DNA of 64,000 nucleotides from JANMJD01 sp963847945 (GTDB lineage: Bacteria > Actinomycetota > Acidimicrobiia > Acidimicrobiales > Ilumatobacteraceae). A model generated the notes under the pieces. The model saw only the letters and a list, made by a program, of their open reading frames with translations, had not been told where the DNA came from and ran no database searches. The stretch is from assembly GCA_963847945.1 (NCBI GenBank), contig CAWKBX010000001.1, forward strand, positions 186,001-250,000, written 5' to 3'. Shown piece by piece: positions 36,092 to 45,503 of this stretch; the first letter of the stretch is position 1; each line of letters opens with the position of its first letter. The position numbers and the translations under genes are program-made.

Positions 36092-36744
36092 TCAGGTCCG
36101 CCGTCCGGTGATCAATTGTGCCGCGCCACCGGTCAACAACTTACGGTCGGTCGACCTGAAATCCGGCCTGTTGGAGCCGTCGCCAACATCTCGGGCGCGG
36201 GCGGCAGGTACGCAAGGCTGCAGGTAGATACCGATAGGCACGCTTTGTCGGAGAGCAGCCCGCCGATCTTCGGAACGACCTTGCCGAAGTAGATGCCGTG
36301 ACCCCAGCGCATCACCGGTTCTCGGGCTCGCAGGCGTCGAGCAGCGCGATGCGTCCGCCCGGCCGAACGACACGGGCGAGTTCGTCGAAGAACAGACCGA
36401 GGTCGACGAAGTTGCGCAGCGCGAAACCGCAGGTCACCCCGTCGACCGAGGCGTCGGGCATCGGCAGTCGGGCCACGTCGGCCTGCACGCGGGGCGCCCC
36501 ACTGCGGCGGTCGGCTGCAAGCATGCCGAACGACAGGTCGACCGAGATCGGGTTCAGCCCTCGGCGCGCGCAGTCGATGCACAGATCGCCGGTTCCCGAT
36601 GCGAGGTCGAGCACGACGGCTGCCGCTGGGCCAGACTGCGAGCGAGTCGAGTGCCTGACGTCGCCAGCGCACATCGAGGCGGAAGGTCATGATTCGGTTG
36701 ACCAGGTCGTATCGCGGGGCGATGGTGTCGAACATTTCGCGCAC
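36092..36744 (-). CDS. ubiE: demethylmenaquinone methyltransferase UbiE/MenG (several frameshifts)
   Basis: SAM-dependent C-methyltransferase for the last menaquinone step. Collinear pieces in different frames are: VREMFDTIAPRYDLVNRIMT, then VVLDLASGTGDLCIDCARRG (motif I), PMPDASVDGVTCGFALRNFV and VVRPGGRIALLDACEPENR. The end is PVMRWGHGIYFGKVVPKIGG and LLTGGAAQLITGRRT. About four indels break it. Upstream of 36744 the same frame continues as AEELPTGEAKQQAVRE, so the true start is probably some 20-25 codons further (near 36803) beyond another indel. Context: menF directly downstream. Confidence 0.82.
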
Positions 36745-36868
36745 GGCCTGTTGCTTGGCCTCGCCGGTCGGCAGTTCCTCGGCGTCCCACGCTGGCTTGC
36801 ATCGGCGGCCAGGCTACTGGTTGGGCTCCGGCAGGTCTGGGTGCGACCGCCTCGACTACAACTTCCCC

Positions 36869-38093
36869 ATGATCGATTTCACGTTCCCGCCCGAGGTCGA
36901 GGAGATTCGCCTCAAGGTCCGCCGCTTCATGGACGAGGGGGTTCGTCCCGAGTGGGAAGCGATCGATCAGAAGGACCGCGGCCAGTTGGTCGCGGACGAT
37001 CGGCAAGCTCCGCAAGGTTGCCAAGGAGGAGTGGGGTATCTGGCTGCCGCACATGCCCGCCGAATGGGGCGGCATGGGGCTCGGGCCGACGGCGATGGCC
37101 GCAGTGTCGGCCGAGGCCGCCAAGGTCGGCATCGGGCCGTTCGTGATCAATGCCCAGGCGCCCGACGAAGGCAACCAGCACACGCTGGAGCACTGGGGGA
37201 CGCCCGAGCAGAAGGAGAAGTACCTACGGCCGTTGTGCGAAGGGCACGACCCGCTCGTGCTTCGCGATGACCGAGCCCGAGGTCGCCGGCAGCGACCCGA
37301 CGCTGATCAAGACCTTCGCCTACCGCGACGGTGACGAGTGGGTCATCAACGGTCACAAGTGGTTCATCTCCGGGGCGCGCGGGGCGAAGTTCGGCATTTT
37401 GATCGCCCGCACCGAGGAGGACCCCGAGCTGCCCCAGGCGGCCAACTCGGCGTTCATCGTCGAGTTGCCCTCCGAAGGTTGGGAGATCGTGCGTGACGTG
37501 CACACGATGTCGGGCGGCCACAACCACTGCGAGATCATGATCAAGGACCTGCGGGTGCCGGCGGCGAACATGCTCGGCGGTCAGGGCCAGGGTCACCTGC
37601 TCGGGCAGTACCGCCTCGGCCCGGCCCGGTTCGCGCACTGCATGCGCTGGATCGGCCAGTGCGAGACCGCTCTCGACATGATGGTCGCCCGTTCACTGGA
37701 GCGGTTACAGCCACGGATCGCTACTCGCCGAGAAGCAGGGCATCCAGTGGATGATCGCCGACTCGGCGATGGAGATGTACCAGTGCAAACTGATGGTGCT
37801 GCACGCCGCGTACAAGATCGAGAACAGGATGGACTTCATCTCCGAGGTGTCGATGGCCAAGCATTTCGTCGCCAACAGCCTGTGGCGGATCATCGACCGC
37901 GCCATCCAGGTGCACGGCAGCGCTCGGCTACTCGACCGACACGCCGCTGGCCGGCATGCTCCAGCAAGCCCGCTGGAGTCGCTTCGCCGACGGCGCCGAC
38001 GAGATCCACCAGATGCGCATCGCCCAACGCACCATCGCCGCCTACAAGGACTGCGGCACCACCAAAAAGGCCACCGGCGACCTTCCGCTGTAG
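36869..38093 (+). CDS. acyl-CoA dehydrogenase (several frameshifts)
   Basis: FAD-dependent acyl-CoA dehydrogenase, about 405 residues once repaired. Collinear pieces: MIDFTFPPEVEEIRLKVRRF; EEWGIWLPHMPAEWGGMGLG; CFAMTEPEVAGSDPT and WVINGHKWFISGARGAKFGI. Further on are GHLLGQYRLGPARFAHCMRW; LLAEKQGIQWMIADSAMEMY; and YSTDTPLAGMLQQARWSRFA with the end RIAQRTIAAYKDCGTTKKAT. Breaks are near 36980, 37262, 37722 (an extra T) and 37925. It resembles the larger ACAD10/11- or CaiA-like group. Divergent from ubiE; substrate unknown. Confidence 0.82.
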
Positions 38094-38182
38094 GGGGCGT
38101 TCCGGCGGGCTTGGTGCCTGAACTTCACTTCATTTCGGTCGCTGTCGATTCACATTAGTCCTGGTAAATAGATGTTTTGCGC

Positions 38183-38211
38183 TTGTCTTGTGAGTCGAAC
38201 AGGTGTACGAT
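38183..38211 (+). promoter_or_regulatory. sigma70-type promoter, TTGTCT-17 nt-TACGAT
   Basis: TTGTCT (38183-38188) and TACGAT (38206-38211) are separated by 17 nt, and the -10 box ends 6 nt before the ATG at 38218. This is the clearest full promoter in the window and predicts a leaderless mRNA. Confidence 0.55.
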
Positions 38212-38217
38212 CTGGGC

Positions 38218-39390
38218 ATGGTTTCGGTGGCGAACACCCTCGATGAGAGCACTCTCTCGTTGTCGGAATTCGCCGCTGCATGGGCTGCGCATGAACAGGC
38301 TTCGGCCCGTCTTGCGCTGGTGGTAGCTGGTTTCGATAACGCCCGCGAGTTCAGTCTCGACGGTTCGGTGAGCATGACGGCCTGGCTGCGACACCACTGC
38401 CGTATGTCCCGCTGCGACGCCACGTCGTTGGTTCGTCGCGGCCGGTTCCTCCACCGCCACGACGCCATCGCCGCCGCCGCAGTGATGTCGAAGCTGTCCG
38501 CCGGGCAGGTGCGAGCGATGCAGAGCAACGTCACCACCCGCACCCAGCCGGTCTTCGACGATCACCACACCGAGCTTGTCGAGATCGTCGCCCCGCTCAC
38601 CGTTCGCCAGGCCGAGCACGCATGTCGGGGCTGGCGCCAACGGGCCGAGGCGCTCATCGACGGCCCCGAACCCGAAGTGCCCGAGCGGGAGCTGTCGTTC
38701 AGCCGCGCTGGCGATGGCACTCTGGTCGGCCGCTTCACCCTCGACTCGTTGCTCGCCACCGAGTTCGAACGAGCCATCGGCACCGCGACGGCATGGGAAG
38801 GAGCCGACGACACCCGCAGCCCGGCCGAACGCAACGCCGACGCGTTGTTCGACATCTGCTCGTTCTTCAATGCCAACCACGACCGCGAGGGCACGCCCCG
38901 CCATCGCCCGCACGTCGAACTCAACATCGAGGCTTCGGAACTCCACCAGCCTCACTGCTGCGGCTCGACCGTCGATGGTGATCCGCTGACGTTTTCGGCC
39001 ACCGAGGCGTACCTGTGTGACTCGAAGATCCAACGGTTCGTCAGGTCCGCCAACGTTCCGCTCACCGTCGGTCGCGAGACCCGCACCGTCCCCCTCGAGA
39101 TATTCCGCGCCGTCGCCAAGCGCGATCGGGGCTGCCGCCACCCTGGCTGCAACCGCAAGGTCGCCTGGTGCGAGGCCCACCATGTCCAGTTCTGGCGGCA
39201 TATGGGCCTCACCGAATTGGCGAACCTGGTGCTGCTCTGCAGCCGCCATCACCACCTGATCCACCGCCCCGGGTGGGACCTCAAACTCCTCCCCGACGGC
39301 ACCGTCGTCGTCACCACCCCCGAGGGTGCGACCCTGACCAGTCTGTTATGTCGCGACCCGGTCACCGACCTCGGCCGGCAGCAGACGTGA
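38218..39390 (+). CDS. DUF222 and HNH endonuclease domain protein
   Basis: A 390-residue protein. The N-terminal helical DUF222 region (AWLRHHCRMSRCDATSLVRR, ALSAGQ-type helix KLSAGQVRAMQ) is followed by a C-terminal HNH domain. That domain has a zinc-site CRHPGC and the signature CEAHHVQFWRHMG...LVLLCSRHHHLIH. This family is abundant and often multicopy in actinobacteria; its biological role is not established, though the HNH motif is complete and should be a nuclease. The start follows a good promoter at leaderless spacing. It converges with the gene ending at 39405. Confidence 0.88.
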   Translation: MVSVANTLDESTLSLSEFAAAWAAHEQASARLALVVAGFDNAREFSLDGSVSMTAWLRHHCRMSRCDATSLVRRGRFLHRHDAIAAAAVMSKLSAGQVRAMQSNVTTRTQPVFDDHHTELVEIVAPLTVRQAEHACRGWRQRAEALIDGPEPEVPERELSFSRAGDGTLVGRFTLDSLLATEFERAIGTATAWEGADDTRSPAERNADALFDICSFFNANHDREGTPRHRPHVELNIEASELHQPHCCGSTVDGDPLTFSATEAYLCDSKIQRFVRSANVPLTVGRETRTVPLEIFRAVAKRDRGCRHPGCNRKVAWCEAHHVQFWRHMGLTELANLVLLCSRHHHLIHRPGWDLKLLPDGTVVVTTPEGATLTSLLCRDPVTDLGRQQT

Positions 39391-39404
39391 GGTTTGAACT
39401 GGGG

Positions 39405-40083
39405 CTATTCGGTCGCGGGCTCGCCCGGAGCGGTCATTGCACGGATTGACTCGATCAGCCGCCCGGCATCATCCGAGAAGTCCGGTTCGCGTCGTAGCGG
39501 CGGGGGCGATGCGGTAGCGCCACGGCAGGTTGGAGTTGTCGTCGTGTTTCGGAGCCTCGACGATCAGCGGTTCAGGGCATTCAGCGAGGCGGTCGAGCAC
39601 ATCGACGAAGTCGTCGGGATCGACCGGCGACGGCGAGGTCGGCGGCAGTGAACGCGTTGCCTTCCAGTCGGGCGATGCGGAGCAGGTCGACGAGGTCTGC
39701 GGCGGCCCACTTCGTACCATCGAGATCACCGGTCAACCGGCGGTAGATATCTGCGGCGAATAGGTCGGATTCGTTGGTCGGTCGAACCCACTGGCCGTCA
39801 GCTGAATGGGCGACGACACCCTGGAGTTGCCAACGATCCCAGAGCTCGCGGGTCGTGTGCGGTCGGCGATAGCCGTGTTGGACGAGGGCGGCCAACAGGG
39901 TGGCGTCGACGTCGCCGAGCCACAATTGCAGGTCGGCATCGGTGAGCACCGGGACGGGCAACCACCCCGCCGTCCCGTGGTGGCAGAGGGCCGCAACGTC
40001 GCGCGAACGGGTGCTCGCCTGTTGGGGGAAGCTGGCCGCCCGACGGGCCGCCCCGGCGATCGACAGCCACGGCGAGACACCAT
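39405..40083 (-). CDS. uncharacterised protein downstream of the subtilase (frameshifted)
   Basis: About 225 residues after joining at least three frames. Readable pieces are LSIAGAARRAASFPQQAS, TDADLQLWLGDVDATLLAAL, VQHGYRRPHTTRELWDRWQL, TGDLDGTKWAAADLVDLLRI, FTAADLAVAVDPDDFVDVLD, VEAPKHDDNSNLPWRYRIAP and the end DDAGRLIESIRAMTAPGEPA. Indels are near 40070, 39627 and 39475. No signal peptide, membrane segment or known domain is seen. It lies about 58 nt after the subtilase stop on the same strand, so I infer one operon with it. The start (ATG at 40083) is uncertain. Confidence 0.5.
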
Positions 40084-40140
40084 CTCCCTGTCCCTGACGC
40101 AGGCAGACTACGCGACTACCGACCGCAGTGTCGGCGGCTG

Positions 40141-41478
40141 CTACACGGCTTCTGTGAGGCTCCAGGCGTCGAGGGCGAGGATGTCGGAGTTGTCGATCAT
40201 CATGGTGTGTTGGCGGACTCGGTCCCAGGCTTCGACGGCGGTCTCGTCTTCGCGTAGGGCGGCGGCGACGGCACCGACGACGGCCGCGGCGGCGAAGGAG
40301 GTGCCGCCGGCTACGGCTGAGGCGTCGAACCAGTCGGGATTGCCGTCGGTTTCGCGATCGGCGCTTTCCTGGCCGGTAACGAACGACGAGGTCCACGTGC
40401 CCGACGCGGCGTAGCGCACGTGCGGGCCGGTGTTCGAGTACCAGGCCAGCGAAGCGTTGCCCTTCTCCAATTGCACCGTGCCGTCGTCGCCCGACTCGAT
40501 CGCGGCGATCGCCTCGACCCCGCGCAGCGTTGCCGGCCAGATGGGCCGCTTGCCTTGGCGTTCGTTGCCCGCGGCGGCGATGATCAACACATCCTTGGGG
40601 ACGAGCGCGATGGCGGCTTCCAGCGCGGCGGGTGGGCGGTCGCCGATCGAGTAGCCGCCGAACGCGCACAGGATCACATCGGGTTCCAACTGCACGGCGC
40701 GGTCGAAACCACGGGCGATCTCGGTCTCCAACCCGGCACCGTTGGAGTCGAGCACCCGGATGATCTCGACCCGGGCTGCCGGTGCCAGTTGGCGCACAAT
40801 GCCGGCGACGAACGTGCCGTGACCGGCGCCGAAGTCGAGCGGATCGGATACATCGCCCGAGATGCGCAACAGGTCGACGTCAACGTCGGCCAGCATGGCG
40901 GCGATGTCGCCGAGCCACGGGTCACCAACCGCCTGACGGGCGAGGCCGGTGTCGAGGATGGCGACCGTCGCGTGCCGACCGATGTCGGGCGCGTGGCCCT
41001 CTTGAGGCAGGTCGGAACGCTCGGGATCGTCGCCTTCCCGGACGCGGTAGTGATATGACGCCGAGAACAGCAGATGGTTGCGGCGCCCCATGAACTCGTC
41101 GCTGGTCAGCCGGTCGCGGAGCGCATCGGGGAACCGTTGGAAGGCCGTTCGTAGCTCGCCATAGTCGGTGTTACCGATTGCCTTACGAACAATCTGCTCG
41201 TCGGACGCATCGAGGGTTTCGCGGGCCAGGGCGACCGCATCGTTGATCCGGGTGTTCGGCACGATGAGGCGGTCGGCGGCGACGAATGCCGCCGTCTCGC
41301 CGTCACCGACGATCTCGACGGGGATGTTCATCTTCAGCGTCGGGCGCAGATCGTCGCCGCTGCCCTCGACATCGGCGGCCCGAGCCAGGCCGTCGCGCAG
41401 CAGGGCCTCGGCCTGCGTGCGACGTACCTTGTCGTCGCGTTCGTAACGGTCGCTGATGCTCGGGAGGCGTTTGGCCAC
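40141..41478 (-). CDS. cytoplasmic subtilisin-like (S8) serine peptidase
   Basis: A 445-residue S8-family peptidase with the full catalytic set: Asp in TVAILDTGL, His in FGAGHGTFVAGIV, oxyanion Asn in IAAAGNERQG and Ser in AGGTSFAAAAVVG. No signal peptide or membrane anchor precedes it, unlike most secreted subtilases. A roughly 160-residue N-terminal region (DRYERDDKVRRTQAEALLRD, PNTRINDAVALARETLDASD) could be a pro- or sensor domain. The GTG at 41478 lies 92 nt from, and divergent to, the ECF sigma gene, which heads an operon with a CHAT protease. I infer a shared regulatory unit. Confidence 0.85.
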   Translation of the reverse strand: MAKRLPSISDRYERDDKVRRTQAEALLRDGLARAADVEGSGDDLRPTLKMNIPVEIVGDGETAAFVAADRLIVPNTRINDAVALARETLDASDEQIVRKAIGNTDYGELRTAFQRFPDALRDRLTSDEFMGRRNHLLFSASYHYRVREGDDPERSDLPQEGHAPDIGRHATVAILDTGLARQAVGDPWLGDIAAMLADVDVDLLRISGDVSDPLDFGAGHGTFVAGIVRQLAPAARVEIIRVLDSNGAGLETEIARGFDRAVQLEPDVILCAFGGYSIGDRPPAALEAAIALVPKDVLIIAAAGNERQGKRPIWPATLRGVEAIAAIESGDDGTVQLEKGNASLAWYSNTGPHVRYAASGTWTSSFVTGQESADRETDGNPDWFDASAVAGGTSFAAAAVVGAVAAALREDETAVEAWDRVRQHTMMIDNSDILALDAWSLTEAV

Positions 41479-41557
41479 GGGAATGCTCCGGGTGAGTGAG
41501 GATGGGTGAGGGATGGGCGGGAAACCGGTAAGTCGGTGTCGGACGTCGTGCTTCTTC

Positions 41558-41563
41558 TAGCAT
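41558..41563 (+). promoter_or_regulatory. -10-like box (TAGCAT) 7 nt before the ECF sigma GTG
   Basis: TAGCAT lies 7 nt before the GTG at 41571, within the 92-nt divergent region shared by the subtilase and the sigma operon. Confidence 0.35.
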
Positions 41564-41570
41564 CAACGTT

Positions 41571-42128
41571 GTGTTGAGCCCCGACGAGCTGAGAATTCTG
41601 GTTGCTCGTGCGGCAGACGGTGATCAGGATGCCTGGAACCGCCTGGTAGATACATTCGCAGGTTTGGTGTGGTCAGTGATCCGCGGCTGTCGGCTGTTCG
41701 GGGCAGAGGGTGCAGACGTCTCACAGACCGTGTGGCTCCGCTGCGTGGAGCACCTCGCCCGAATCCGCGAACCAGATCGTCTCGCCTCGTGGCTGGCCAC
41801 CACCGCCCGTCACGAGTGCTTCAGGGCCATCCGCAAGTCGGGTCGCACGGTTGCCTTCGGCGAGGTACCCGAGCCCACTCACGCCGTGGTTGGCGACGAT
41901 GCATATCTGCGGGTCGAGGCGGCCGAGGCATCGACGGCGGTCGCCCTGGCGATGGAGCAGGTTCCGGCCCGCTGCCAGGTGCTCCTGCGGCTGTTGGCGA
42001 CCGATCCGCCGATGTCGTACGACGACATTGCCGAGGTCCTCGACATCCCCAAGGGCGGCATCGGTCCCACCCGGTCGCGTTGCCTGGCCCATCTGCGACA
42101 CCAGCTGGAGCTGGCGGGCGCGGTTTGA
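41571..42128 (+). CDS. ECF-type RNA polymerase sigma factor
   Basis: A 185-residue sigma-70-family protein. Region 2: LVARAADGDQDAWNRLVDTF, GADVSQTVWLRCVEHLARI and RLASWLATTARHECFRAIRK. Region 4 helix-turn-helix: MSYDDIAEVLDIPKGGIGPT followed by RSRCLAHLRHQLE. The IGPTRxRCLxxLR form belongs to a group that I associate with CHAT-protease neighbours in actinobacteria (recollection, not verified). It is the first gene of the rightward sigma / small protein / TPR-CHAT operon and divergent from a subtilase. No classical zinc-type anti-sigma factor is adjacent. Confidence 0.88.
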   Translation: MLSPDELRILVARAADGDQDAWNRLVDTFAGLVWSVIRGCRLFGAEGADVSQTVWLRCVEHLARIREPDRLASWLATTARHECFRAIRKSGRTVAFGEVPEPTHAVVGDDAYLRVEAAEASTAVALAMEQVPARCQVLLRLLATDPPMSYDDIAEVLDIPKGGIGPTRSRCLAHLRHQLELAGAV

Positions 42129-42210
42129 TGGTCACCCAACTTTCCGTAAATTCATGTATTCGGGGCCTCGTCGGAGACTCACGACCATGCAGAAAGGGGG
42201 CCGAGTAACC

Positions 42211-42711
42211 ATGACTCCCCAGGACATGACACCCCACGACATCACGTCGGACGACACGGACCGCGCTGCTTTGCGTCGTCTGCTCACCGACCTCGACCCA
42301 GTCCCGGCTGAAGTCGTCGCCGCCGCCAAGGCCAGCCTCACCTGGCGTACGATCGATGCCGAGCTCGCCGAGTTGGCGTACGACTCGCTGCTCGACGCCG
42401 AACTCGTCGGCACCCGGGGTGCCGTCGCGACCCGTTCAATCTCCTTTGAATACGGTGCCAACTCGATCGAGATTGAAGTCGAAGCGGAGCATTCTGCTGG
42501 GCAGCATCGCATCGTCGGCCAAATCGCCCCGCGGCGCCCGACCTCGATGGAACTGCAGCGCTCTGATGGCGCCCAGAGCATCAAGGTGGCGGTCGATGAT
42601 CGCGGCCGATTCACTATTGGGAATCTGGCCCCGGGTATGGTCCGGTTGTTCGTCGAATTCGCCCCGGGGTCGGGTTCCTCGCGACTGTTGACGGAGTGGA
42701 TGTCGATCTGA
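42211..42711 (+). CDS. small protein between ECF sigma factor and CHAT protease
   Basis: A 166-residue soluble protein. The N-terminal half is helical (AALRRLLTDLDPVPAEVVAA, KASLTWRTIDAELAELAYDS). The C-terminal half (about residues 75-165) is beta-rich (SISFEYGANSIEIEVEAEHS, IVGQIAPRRPTSMELQRSDG, DRGRFTIGNLAPGMVRLFVE) and resembles a carboxypeptidase-regulatory/transthyretin-like sandwich. AGAAAGGGGG precedes the ATG at 42211. It overlaps the CHAT gene start by 16 nt. It has no membrane segment. By position it could be the sigma inhibitor or the CHAT substrate, in analogy to Csx30 and CASP-sigma; this is inference only. Confidence 0.7.
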   Translation: MTPQDMTPHDITSDDTDRAALRRLLTDLDPVPAEVVAAAKASLTWRTIDAELAELAYDSLLDAELVGTRGAVATRSISFEYGANSIEIEVEAEHSAGQHRIVGQIAPRRPTSMELQRSDGAQSIKVAVDDRGRFTIGNLAPGMVRLFVEFAPGSGSSRLLTEWMSI

Positions 42712-45492
42712 ACACGGCAGTCGGGCCGAACGGCACCCTCGTCGAACAGGCGACCCGCCTGCTGGGGTGGCGGCTTGTCGATCCTCCGCTCGACCCCCAC
42801 GACGTGGTCAACGCGGCCGACGAGATTGTCCGTTCCGCCCGCAGCCCGCGGCATCGCCTTGCCCGGGCGTTGGCCCATCGCGCTGCGGGCCTGGCCCTCC
42901 TTGACCTGGGACGGCTGACGCACGCCGCTCGACGGGCTGAGCGGTCGGTCGCCGATGCCCGCTCAGCCGGCGACGACTCCGTCTTGGCGGGATGTTTGAC
43001 GACCGCCGGAGCATTGATCTTTCTCGATGGGCGCGGCGACATCGCCTTCGCCATGCTCGACGAGGCCGTGGCCGCGGCGGTGGCCGTCGGCGACGTGGCC
43101 ACCGAGTTCGACGCGACCGCCCAACGGACCTGGATGTTGCAACGCGCCGGCCGATGGCGCGACGCCCTCGGTGGAGTCGAATCCCTACTCACCCGCACCC
43201 ATCCGCCCGATGAGGTGGACGACTGCGCCGAAACCAACGCCGTCATGCGGGCAATGCGGGCCGAGCTGATGGCCGATCGGGCGAACATCCTCGCCGATCT
43301 CAGCCGGTACGACCAGGCGCTGGCCGCCTTCGACATGGCGATCGCCGAGCTGATCGAGTGGCCCGGGCCGGTCGAGTTGGCAGAGGTACAGCGCAACCGA
43401 GCCGTCTGTCTGACGCATGCGGGGCAGATTCCCGAGGCGATGGCGGCGTTCGCCGACCTGGCCGCCCCGCTGGCCGGCTCCCCGGCCCGTCGTTTGCGCC
43501 ATCTGGTTGCCCTGGCCGAGCTCCTGCTCGATGCGCGGGTTGTCGACGAGGCCCTGCAGGTGACGGCCGAGGCAGTCGCGCTTGATCGGCGCACGGTCCG
43601 CCCCGAGCAATGGGCCGAAGCGCAGTTGATGCGCGCCCGGGCCCTGTTCCAATCAGGCGGCGACCGGGTCGCCGCGGTGAGCGCAGCGCGAGTCGCCGCT
43701 CGTTCGTTCACCCGGGCCGGGGTCGTCGGCCGTGCCGCGGTCGCTCGAGCCCTGGCGGCAAGAGGTGCGCCCATCAGCCGTCGGGTCGCCGAATTGGCTG
43801 CCGCAGCGAGCGACCTGCATCGTGCCGGCCTGCGTGATGAAGCGATCGCCACCCGAGTCGAGGCGCTGACGACGGCGGTAGCAATCGGCGACCGCGCTCG
43901 GTGCCGACGACCAGCACCGGGCTGTGGCGGTCTCCCGCGACACCGGTCCGGCGCTGACCCGGGCGCGGGTGTGGCTGGCCGAGGCCGCGTGGCACGACCT
44001 CGCCGGGCGGTCTGACGAGGCCCGGGCCAGTGTGATCATCGGGCTCGACATCCTCGACGAGCACCGAGCCTCACTCGGCGGCACCGAGCTTCGGGCCCAT
44101 GCCTCGGGGATCGGCGAGGAGCTCGCCAGCCTGGGGTTGTCATTGTCGCTGCGATCGGGCGACGCCGCCGACGTGCTGTGGATGTCGGAACGCTGGCGGG
44201 CCGGCGTGGTGCAGCGCCGTCCGGTGACCACCGACGACATCGCCGAGACGATGGCCGAGCTGCGCGGCGTGCTGCGTGACCTGGAGTTGCCCGACCTTCC
44301 GCCCGAGGTTCGGGCCCAGTTGGAACGCCGGCGAGTCGAGCTCGAGGACGCCGTCCGCCATCGGGCACGTTCCACCAGGGGACGCCGGGTCGCGGCGTTG
44401 CGGCCCGTCAAGGTGGCCGAGCTGCGCCGGGCGTTGGCCGGGCGGTCGCTCGTCGAGATCGTCGAGCATCGGGGGCGCTATCACGCCGTCGTCGTTGCCG
44501 CGAAGACCACCGTGGTCGACTTGTGTGCGGTCGCGGCAACTGGGGAACCCCTCGCCGAGTTGTTGTTCGCCCTGCGCAGAATGGCGCGCCGCGGGGTGTC
44601 GGCCAGCGGCGCGGCGGCCGCCCGGGCGGGGGCGATCGAGGCGCTCGCCACCCTCGACGCCGCGTTGATCGGGCCGATCATCGATCTCCTGCCCGCGGAG
44701 ACCAGGGACGCCGATGGCTACGGGCGTGGAGGAGCGGACGGCGAGGTGATCATCGTCCCACCTGGCCCGTTGCACGCCGTTGCCTGGCCATCGTTGCCGT
44801 CGCTCGCCGGCCGCACCGTCACCGTCGCCCCCACCTCGACGTGGTGGGCCACCGGCGTCACCGCGCCGCAAGCCGGGTCCCAGGCCGGGGCTGACGATGC
44901 ACACCGCGTCGTGCTGGCGGCGGGGCCGAGGCTGCGGGGCGCCACCGACGAGATCGACCAATTGCGTGCGGTGTACCCCGCGGCCGTGGCCCTGCACGGC
45001 GCCGACGCAAATGAGGCCCGGCTGCTCGCCAACCTCGATGGGGCGGCACTCGCCCATGTTGCCTGTCACTCGCGTCCCCGGGCTGATCATCCGCACCTGT
45101 CGTCGCTGGAACTCGCCGACGGGCCGTTCACGGTGTACGACTTCGAACGCTTGGCTGTCGCTCCGCGTCATATGGTGCTGTCGGCCTGCGAGTCGGGGGT
45201 GTCGGCCGTCCGGCCAGGCGAGGAGCTGCTCGGCTTTCTCTCGGCGCTGTTCTCGCTGGGAACCCAGGCCGTCCTCGCAAGTGTGGTGCCGGTGCCCGAC
45301 CTGGCCACGACGTCGTTCATGGTCGAGTTCCACCGGCGACTGGCCCGCGGCGCGTCGTTCCCCGAGGCGCTGTGCGCGACCCGTCGGGATCTGTTGGCCA
45401 CGTCGGCAGATCCGGCGGACTTCGTCGTCGCCCATGCGTTTGTGGCCTTTGCGCAGGCATCGACCACGGTCGGTGCCGGGCGACCGGGTTAA
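42696..45492 (+). CDS. TPR-CHAT caspase-fold protease (one frameshift)
   Basis: About 930 residues when joined. The N-terminal roughly 400 residues are TPR-like helical repeats (ALAHRAAGLALLDLGRLTHA, LADLSRYDQALAAFDMAIAE, RNRAVCLTHAGQIPEAMAAF). The C-terminal roughly 350 residues are a CHAT domain with the His of HVACHS (codon 45067) and the Cys of LSACESG (codon 45187), so the dyad is intact. The usual LADGPFTVYDFERL and GAQAVLAS-type segment (LGTQAVLASVVPVPDLATTS) are present. The frame changes between 43870 and 43925, from ALTTAVAIG to LGADDQHRAVAVSRD. The GTG at 42696 overlaps the previous gene by 16 nt. Related to the TPR-CHAT of Csx29; cleavage target unknown. Confidence 0.85.
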
Positions 45493-45503
45493 GTTCGACG
45501 TCC

